Below are positions 63,904 to 64,000 of a stretch of DNA of 64,000 bases, in pieces (the first letter of the stretch is position 1; each line of letters begins with the position of its first letter). The DNA comes from Pontibacterium sinense (GTDB taxonomy: Bacteria; Pseudomonadota; Gammaproteobacteria; Pseudomonadales; Balneatricaceae): assembly GCF_015209595.1 (NCBI RefSeq), contig NZ_JADEYS010000014.1, positions 1-64,000 on the forward strand, written 5' to 3'. The notes under the pieces were generated by a model. It was not told where the DNA came from and did not search any database. It saw nothing but the letters and a program-made list of their open reading frames with translations. The position numbers and the translations under genes are program-made.

Positions 63904-64000
63904 TTTGACGCTCCCCTTTCGGATCAAGGAAGATCGGGCTACAAATTTCAGCTTCAACAACAGTGCCATCAGCCAGCGGGTAGAAAACTTTCTCGCCCAT
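63896..64000 (-). CDS. soxA: sarcosine oxidase, alpha subunit, C-terminal end (partial)
   Basis: The window edge cuts this gene; 34 codons and the TGA (63898-63896) are visible. The residues KVFYPLADGTVVEAEICSPI then FLDPKGERQNV match the C-terminal end of the glycine-cleavage-T-like domain of SoxA. It overlaps soxG by 8 bp, so soxA-soxG are translationally coupled. The soxB and soxD genes and glyA presumably lie beyond the window edge (family order, not seen). Confidence 0.85.
   Translation of the reverse strand: MGEKVFYPLADGTVVEAEICSPIFLDPKGERQNV

Overview
The window reads as the chromosome of a marine-type gammaproteobacterium, most likely an Oceanospirillales relative (inference). The reasons are moderate GC, a Pseudomonas-like glycine-betaine demethylation regulon, several TRAP receptors, a BCCT betaine carrier and dense LysR/AraC/TetR regulation. 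No rRNA, tRNA, CRISPR array, insertion sequence or prophage was recognised.

The core is a dispersed glycine-betaine catabolic regulon. It comprises a BCCT transporter (31958-33532), divergent gbcB/gbcA (betaine to dimethylglycine, 11539-14248), a dipeptidase-like/DUF5943/dgcA/dgcB/etfA/etfB operon (dimethylglycine to sarcosine, 35019-43036), the end of soxA plus soxG (sarcosine to glycine, 63229-64000), purU, sdaB (serine to pyruvate), fdhA (oxidation of the released formaldehyde) and the regulator gbdR (59293-60420). Together they strip the methyl groups from betaine, dispose of the one-carbon units as formate and deliver pyruvate. Paired CGAC boxes about 20 bp apart recur upstream of fdhA, gbcA/gbcB and the dgc operon, suggesting one AraC-type regulator. 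A second GbdR-like paralogue (3510-4631) sits between a complete TRAP operon and fdhA.

Three cyclic-di-GMP genes are interleaved with these blocks: GAF-PAS-GGDEF-EAL after fdhA, PAS-PAS-GGEEF after gbcA, and HD-GYP beside the dgc operon. A cNMP/CBS/DUF294 protein plus exonuclease pair lies between fdhA and gbcB.

Accessory regions are as follows. 16-31 kb holds an adenine deaminase, a solo 1983-residue DUF4011-helicase-Vsr protein that is a probable anti-phage effector, two TRAP receptors without permeases, a LysR regulator with a ureohydrolase, and a b561/GST/MBL operon with a LysR regulator. 45-52.6 kb holds redox and detoxification genes (quinone-oxidoreductase-like, ABM monooxygenase, thioredoxin-like, two GSTs, a DsbA-like isomerase) under LysR and TetR regulators. 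52.7-59.2 kb holds an AceE/AceF pair divergent from an Lrp regulator, a LysE exporter and an unassigned putative Fe(II)/2-oxoglutarate oxygenase beside gbdR. The 33.5-35 kb gap is mostly non-coding but contains two probable small genes.
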